DNA of 64,000 nt from CAWGXG01 sp963826505 (lineage in GTDB: Bacteria; Chloroflexota; Anaerolineae; Aggregatilineales; Aggregatilineaceae): the NCBI GenBank assembly GCA_963826505.1, contig CAWGXG010000007.1, forward strand, positions 1,116,001 to 1,180,000, written 5' to 3'. Every line of letters starts with the position of its first letter. The first letter of the stretch is position 1. Positions 60,163 to 64,000 of the stretch are shown here, in pieces. The notes under the pieces are model-generated. The model made no database searches. It was not told where the DNA came from and saw only the letters and a program-made list of their open reading frames with translations. A program made the position numbers and the translations under genes.

Positions 60163-62100
60163 ATGTCTATTTCTGATTCTGTTCCTCCTGATCATCAAGT
60201 CGAGCTTGCCGCTGCCGACGCCGAAATCATACGTCGCCCCGCCAAGAGCCTGTGGCGTGAGACACTTGAGCGGTTAATCCGCAAACCGTCAGCAATTGTT
60301 GGTCTGAGTATGTTGAGCGTCCTCGTGTTGATCGCGATCTTCGCGCCGGTGCTCGCCACGCATGACCCGCTTGCCGTGCTGCTGGATGTGCCGGAAGAGG
60401 GCGTCGCGAAGCGCGCTGCCCCGTGTATTCACTTGTTTGGGTGCCCCGATGCAGGCGACACGCTGACGAGCGTTACCACCACAGAGCCGATCGCAGCGGC
60501 CGCGCTCAGCTCGACGAATTCGTTGATCGCGGCGGCTTACGGCAACCAGATTACCGTGTGGAGCGCTGACAACGGCAAACCGATGTCCACACTCGATCAT
60601 AACGCGCCGGTCGTAGCGCTGGACTGGACGCCCAACGATCAGAAAATCATCTCCGCGAGCGGCGAAGAGCTGTACATTTGGGATATGAACCGCCATTCGT
60701 TGAGCCGCACGCTGGAACATCCCGGCGGTGCGACGCAGGTCGCCTGGAATGCGGACGGCACGCGCTTTCTGAGCGCGGACGCGCATAACGTGTACATCTG
60801 GGACACGATGAGCTGGACTCAGGTGGGCACCATCGCGCTCGACGATCCGCTGATCGCCGCCGATTGGAACAGTAACGGCACCCTGGTGATGACGGCCAGC
60901 GGGAACCATGTCCAGTTGTGGAACGCCTTCGTCGGCACGCAGACCGCCGAACTGGTCCACGACGCGCCGCTGACCAGCGCAACCTTCAACAAGGGAAGTT
61001 CGCGCATTCTGACGACCAGCGGCAACACGCTCACCGTGTGGAACGCCTCCACCTACGAAAAGCTGCTGTCTGTCGATTATTCCGCCCCGCTGACGAATGC
61101 CGCCTGGAGCGAAGCGCTGTCGCGCGGCATCCAGCATGTGATCGCCAGCAGCGGCGATACGGCGCTGGTCTGGGACGCCACAACCGGTGATCTGCTGCTC
61201 GAGCTGGATCACGGATCGCCCATCGAGCGTATGGCGGGCAGCCCGCTCGCCACGCGTATTTACACGCAGGGCGAGACCAATATCAAGGTGTGGAACGCCG
61301 ATACGGGCGACCAGGTGCTTGAGATTACGCGCGACGTGCCGCTGATCATGTCCGAGTGGCAGAACAGCGGTGGTGGGATCGTGATGGCCGATGGCGACGA
61401 TCTGCGCATTGTCAAAACATCCAGCTACCAATACATCATGGGTGTGGATGGCAATCTGCGCGATGAGTTTAGCCGGGTGCTGTTTGGCGCGCGCCTTTCG
61501 CTAATGGTCGGCATTTCAACGGTGACGCTGGCGGTGATCGTCGGCACGATTTCCGGCGCGATTGCGGGTTACCTGGGCGGCTGGGTCGATAATGTCATCA
61601 TGCGTATCATGGACGTGATGCTGGCCTTCCCCGCGCTGATCCTCGCGATCGCCGTCGTGACGGTGCTCGGTCCGGGTCTGATTAACGCCCTGCTCGCGAT
61701 CTCGATTGTCGCCATTCCCGCCTACGCGCGCGTGGCGCGGTCGGGCGTGTTGTCCGTCAAAGAAGAAGATTATGTCATGGCGGACCGTGTGCTGGGCGTT
61801 AACCCGGTGCGAATTCTGTTCCGGCGGATCCTGCCCAACGCCCTCGCGCCGCTGATCGTACAGGCTACGCTGGGCATCGGTACCGCCATTCTCGACGCGG
61901 CCGCGCTGTCGTTCCTGGGGCTGGGTGCACAACCGCCCACGCCTGAATGGGGCGCTATGCTCGGCGCGGAACGCAACCAGATTTTCACTGCGCCACACCT
62001 GGTATTTTATCCCGGTATCGCGATTATGATCACGGTGCTGGCGTTCAACCTGGTGGGTGATGGGCTGCGCGATGCCCTCGACCCGCGCCTGGATCGCTGA
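60163..62100 (+). CDS. DppC-like permease with inserted WD40-like beta-propeller
   Basis: A 645-residue permease; DppC proteins are about 300. Helix 1 (about 44-64: IVGLSMLSVLVLIAIFAPVL) is normal. In DppC the next part reads HxxGTDxxGRDxxSRxxxGxRxSL. Here HLFGCPD (90-96) is followed by about 325 extra residues, after which MGVDGNLRDEFSRVLFGARLSL (426-447) leads into the normal core with EEDYVMADRVLGVNPVRI. The insert holds eight WD40-like repeats about 40 residues apart, ending TVWSADNG, YIWDMNRH, YIWDTMSW, QLWNAFVG, TVWNASTY, LVWDATTG, KVWNADTG and a weak RIVKTSSY. It would form a closed propeller on the outer face, where the binding protein docks. The frame is intact throughout. Confidence 0.9.
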   Translation: MSISDSVPPDHQVELAAADAEIIRRPAKSLWRETLERLIRKPSAIVGLSMLSVLVLIAIFAPVLATHDPLAVLLDVPEEGVAKRAAPCIHLFGCPDAGDTLTSVTTTEPIAAAALSSTNSLIAAAYGNQITVWSADNGKPMSTLDHNAPVVALDWTPNDQKIISASGEELYIWDMNRHSLSRTLEHPGGATQVAWNADGTRFLSADAHNVYIWDTMSWTQVGTIALDDPLIAADWNSNGTLVMTASGNHVQLWNAFVGTQTAELVHDAPLTSATFNKGSSRILTTSGNTLTVWNASTYEKLLSVDYSAPLTNAAWSEALSRGIQHVIASSGDTALVWDATTGDLLLELDHGSPIERMAGSPLATRIYTQGETNIKVWNADTGDQVLEITRDVPLIMSEWQNSGGGIVMADGDDLRIVKTSSYQYIMGVDGNLRDEFSRVLFGARLSLMVGISTVTLAVIVGTISGAIAGYLGGWVDNVIMRIMDVMLAFPALILAIAVVTVLGPGLINALLAISIVAIPAYARVARSGVLSVKEEDYVMADRVLGVNPVRILFRRILPNALAPLIVQATLGIGTAILDAAALSFLGLGAQPPTPEWGAMLGAERNQIFTAPHLVFYPGIAIMITVLAFNLVGDGLRDALDPRLDR

Positions 62101-62111
62101 TGGGAGCCCCG

Positions 62112-63140
62112 ATGACACTCGATAACACTGCTTCCCGCCCAACTCCGGCTGAGGAGCCTCCTCTTCTTGAGATCAAAGACCTGCGCACGTATTTTTTCAC
62201 CCGTGATGGGACGGTTAAAGCTGTAGACGGCGTCAGTCTCGACGTCCGGCGCGGCGAGATTCGCGGCATAGTGGGCGAATCGGGCTGCGGCAAAAGTATG
62301 ACCGCCATGTCCGTGCTGCAATTGGTCGACAAGCCCGGCAAGATCGTATCGGGCGAAGTCTGGTTTAAGGGCGAGAATCTGCTTACCAAGTCGCGCCACG
62401 AGATGACCGCCATCCGGGGCAAACAGATCGCCGTGATTTTCCAGGAGCCGAAATCATCGCTCAACCCGGTGCTGAAGGTGGGCACCCAACTGCTCGAAGT
62501 GCTGCGTGTGCATCAGGACGCTGGACGTCCGGCCAAGGAGAGCGAAGGCGTCCGGATGCTGAAAGAGGTCGGGATTCCCGACCCAACCCGGCGTATCACC
62601 AATTATCCGCACGAAATGTCCGGCGGTATGGCGCAGCGCGTCATGATCGCCATGGGGATGGCCTGTGCGCCCGATCTGTTGATCGCGGACGAGCCGACGA
62701 CCGCGCTCGACGTGACGATCCAGGCCCAGGTGCTCGATCTGATCCGGGTTCTGCGCGACGAAAAGCAGATGACGGTGATCCTCATCACGCATGACATGGG
62801 CATCGTGGCCGAGATGGCCGACGTGGTGACGGTGATGTACGCCGGGACGGCAGTCGAAGAGGCGCCAACGCTGGACCTGTTCGACGCGCCGCTGCACCCC
62901 TACACGCGCGGCTTGATCGATTCGATCCCGGTCATGGGCAAAGTCAAAGATCGCCTGGAAGTGATCCCTGGCACGGTCCCCAGCCTGATCGATATGCCGC
63001 CCGGCTGCCGGTTCGCGCCGCGCTGCCGCGCGCGTGTCGAGCATAATCTGGAGCGCTGCCTGGTGGAAGAACCGCACATGATCGAATCCCAACCCGGTCA
63101 TAAGGTGCGCTGCTGGCTTTACGAGGGTGAATCGTCATGA
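62112..63140 (+). CDS. dppD: Peptide-type ABC transporter ATPase, DppD-like
   Basis: A 342-residue ATPase: Walker A GESGCGKSM, Q loop VIFQEPKSSLNPVLKVG, signature MSGGMAQRVMIAMGMA, Walker B LLIADEPTTALDVTIQ and the switch VILITHDMGIVAEMAD. The C-terminal oligopeptide-transporter extension has the iron-sulfur-type cysteine pattern seen in many DppD/OppD proteins (PPGCRFAPRCRARVEHNLERC). ATG 62112 is preferred because GGGAG (62103-62107) precedes it; ATG 62100 overlaps the permease stop. Its stop overlaps the start of the next ATPase gene (ATGA). Confidence 0.93.
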   Translation: MTLDNTASRPTPAEEPPLLEIKDLRTYFFTRDGTVKAVDGVSLDVRRGEIRGIVGESGCGKSMTAMSVLQLVDKPGKIVSGEVWFKGENLLTKSRHEMTAIRGKQIAVIFQEPKSSLNPVLKVGTQLLEVLRVHQDAGRPAKESEGVRMLKEVGIPDPTRRITNYPHEMSGGMAQRVMIAMGMACAPDLLIADEPTTALDVTIQAQVLDLIRVLRDEKQMTVILITHDMGIVAEMADVVTVMYAGTAVEEAPTLDLFDAPLHPYTRGLIDSIPVMGKVKDRLEVIPGTVPSLIDMPPGCRFAPRCRARVEHNLERCLVEEPHMIESQPGHKVRCWLYEGESS

Positions 63141-64000
63141 CGCAACCCCACTATGAAAACCTGCTTGAGATTCGCGATCTGAAGGTCTATTTCGAGATCA
63201 AAGGGGGCGCGCTCAAGCGTACTATCGGCGTGGTGCAGGCGGTCGACGGCGTCAACCTGGACATCCGGCGCGGCGAGATTTTAGGGCTGGTCGGGGAATC
63301 CGGCTGCGGCAAGACCACCGTCGGACGCTCCATCCTGCGCCTGATCCCGGCGACGGCTGGCTCGGTGATGTTCGATGGCAAGGATATCTTCAGCCTCAAA
63401 CCGTCGGAACTCAAGCCGCTGCGCAGCGAGATGCAGTTGGTGTTTCAGGACCCGTACTCGTCGCTCGATCCGCGCTCGAAGGTGGGCGACATTGTGGGCG
63501 AGGGGCTGCGCGTGCACGGGATCACCGATCGCGCCGAGCGTCACGCCAAGGTACTCGAAGCGCTGAAGATGGTCGGCATGCAGGAAGAACACATGCGCCG
63601 TTTCCCGCATGAATTTTCGGGCGGACAGCGTCAGCGCATCGGGATCGCGCGCGCGCTGGTGCTCAGACCCAAGTTCATCGTATGCGACGAGCCGGTGTCC
63701 GCGCTTGACGTGTCGATTCAGTCGCAGGTGTTGAATCTGCTCAAGGATTTGCAGAAGGAACTCGACCTGACGCTGCTGTTTATCGCGCACGATATGAGCG
63801 TGGTCGAGCATCTGTGCGACCGTGTGGCGGTGATGTACCTGGGCAAGATCGCCGAAGTGGCGTCACGCGAGGAGCTGTTTGGTAATCCTCAGCACCCCTA
63901 CACGCAGGCGCTGATGTCGGCTATTCCGATCGCCGATCCCAAGATCAAACGCCAGCGCATCATCTTGCAGGGGGATCCACCCAGCCCATTGAATCCACCC
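63137..64000 (+). CDS. dppF: Peptide-type ABC transporter ATPase, DppF-like (partial, runs off window)
   Basis: The frame is open from ATG 63137 to the window end, 288 codons without a stop. It has LLEIRDLKVYFEIKGG, Walker A GESGCGKTT, Q loop LVFQDPYSSLDPRSKVG, signature FSGGQRQRIGIARAL, Walker B FIVCDEPVSALDVSIQ and FIAHDMSVVEHLCDRV, with the family C-terminal start HPYTQALMSAIPIADP. Roughly the last 30-50 residues are missing. It overlaps dppD by 4 bases, completing the five-gene importer unit of the window. Confidence 0.94.
   Translation, partial: MTQPHYENLLEIRDLKVYFEIKGGALKRTIGVVQAVDGVNLDIRRGEILGLVGESGCGKTTVGRSILRLIPATAGSVMFDGKDIFSLKPSELKPLRSEMQLVFQDPYSSLDPRSKVGDIVGEGLRVHGITDRAERHAKVLEALKMVGMQEEHMRRFPHEFSGGQRQRIGIARALVLRPKFIVCDEPVSALDVSIQSQVLNLLKDLQKELDLTLLFIAHDMSVVEHLCDRVAVMYLGKIAEVASREELFGNPQHPYTQALMSAIPIADPKIKRQRIILQGDPPSPLNPP

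Overview
The window is a GC-rich bacterial chromosome segment from a heterotroph living on sugars, amino acids and peptides. Four high-affinity importers, isomerase/aldolase sugar pathways, a tandem class II aldolase, a TM0106-type nuclease and an unusual arrangement of the family 5 binding protein together look most like Chloroflexota, class Anaerolineae. That placement is inference from protein resemblance: no rRNA gene is present, and I see no tRNA or CRISPR array.

Layout. 1-3.2 kb: MoaD-like protein, L-rhamnose isomerase and a two-domain class II aldolase. 3.3-7.1 kb (minus): MacB/FtsX-type permease and ATPase. 7.3-9.4 kb: OmpR-type two-component system. 9.4-12.8 kb (minus): redox operon (small exported protein, ApbE flavin transferase, SH3 exported protein, ferric-reductase-like membrane protein), divergent from a VIT-family metal transporter at 13.0 kb. 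13.7-17.4 kb: tungstate importer tupABC with a divergent GntR/molybdate-binding-type regulator and a clear promoter/operator. 17.8-22.1 kb: PLP enzyme, URO-D family protein, aldo/keto reductase, a gutted flavoprotein and an intact ferredoxin. 22.3-27.7 kb: zwf, TM0106 nuclease, NAD-sugar epimerase (minus), homoserine dehydrogenase. 28.1-34.1 kb: amino-acid importer (two of its genes frameshifted) and a tandem Usp. 34.2-39.2 kb (minus): CDP-alcohol phosphotransferase and a sugar importer. 39.2-46 kb: methyltransferase, two MFS proteins, a heavily frameshifted typA, a DUF1349 protein. 46.1-51.5 kb (minus): amino-sugar operon (PhyH, NagA, LacD-like, GatZ-like, URO-D). 51.7-56.9 kb: ankyrin protein, membrane MutS homologue, MscS channel, histidine-kinase relic. 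57.3-64 kb: peptide-type importer, cut by the window end.

Main observations. Three importers have a permease subunit with a large extra domain in an extracytoplasmic loop: a WD40-like beta-propeller in the DppC-like subunit, a fasciclin-like region in the MalG-like subunit, and a beta-rich segment in the AapM-like subunit. The binding proteins of exactly these three lack a lipobox, whereas the tungstate binding protein is a lipoprotein and its permease is plain. The family 5 binding protein reads as a natural circular permutation. Single-base length changes cluster in typA, aapM/aapP and the kinase relic while neighbouring genes are clean, so those breaks may be sequencing errors; the amber codon in the MalF-like gene and the roughly 1-kb deletion in the flavoprotein are of a different kind.
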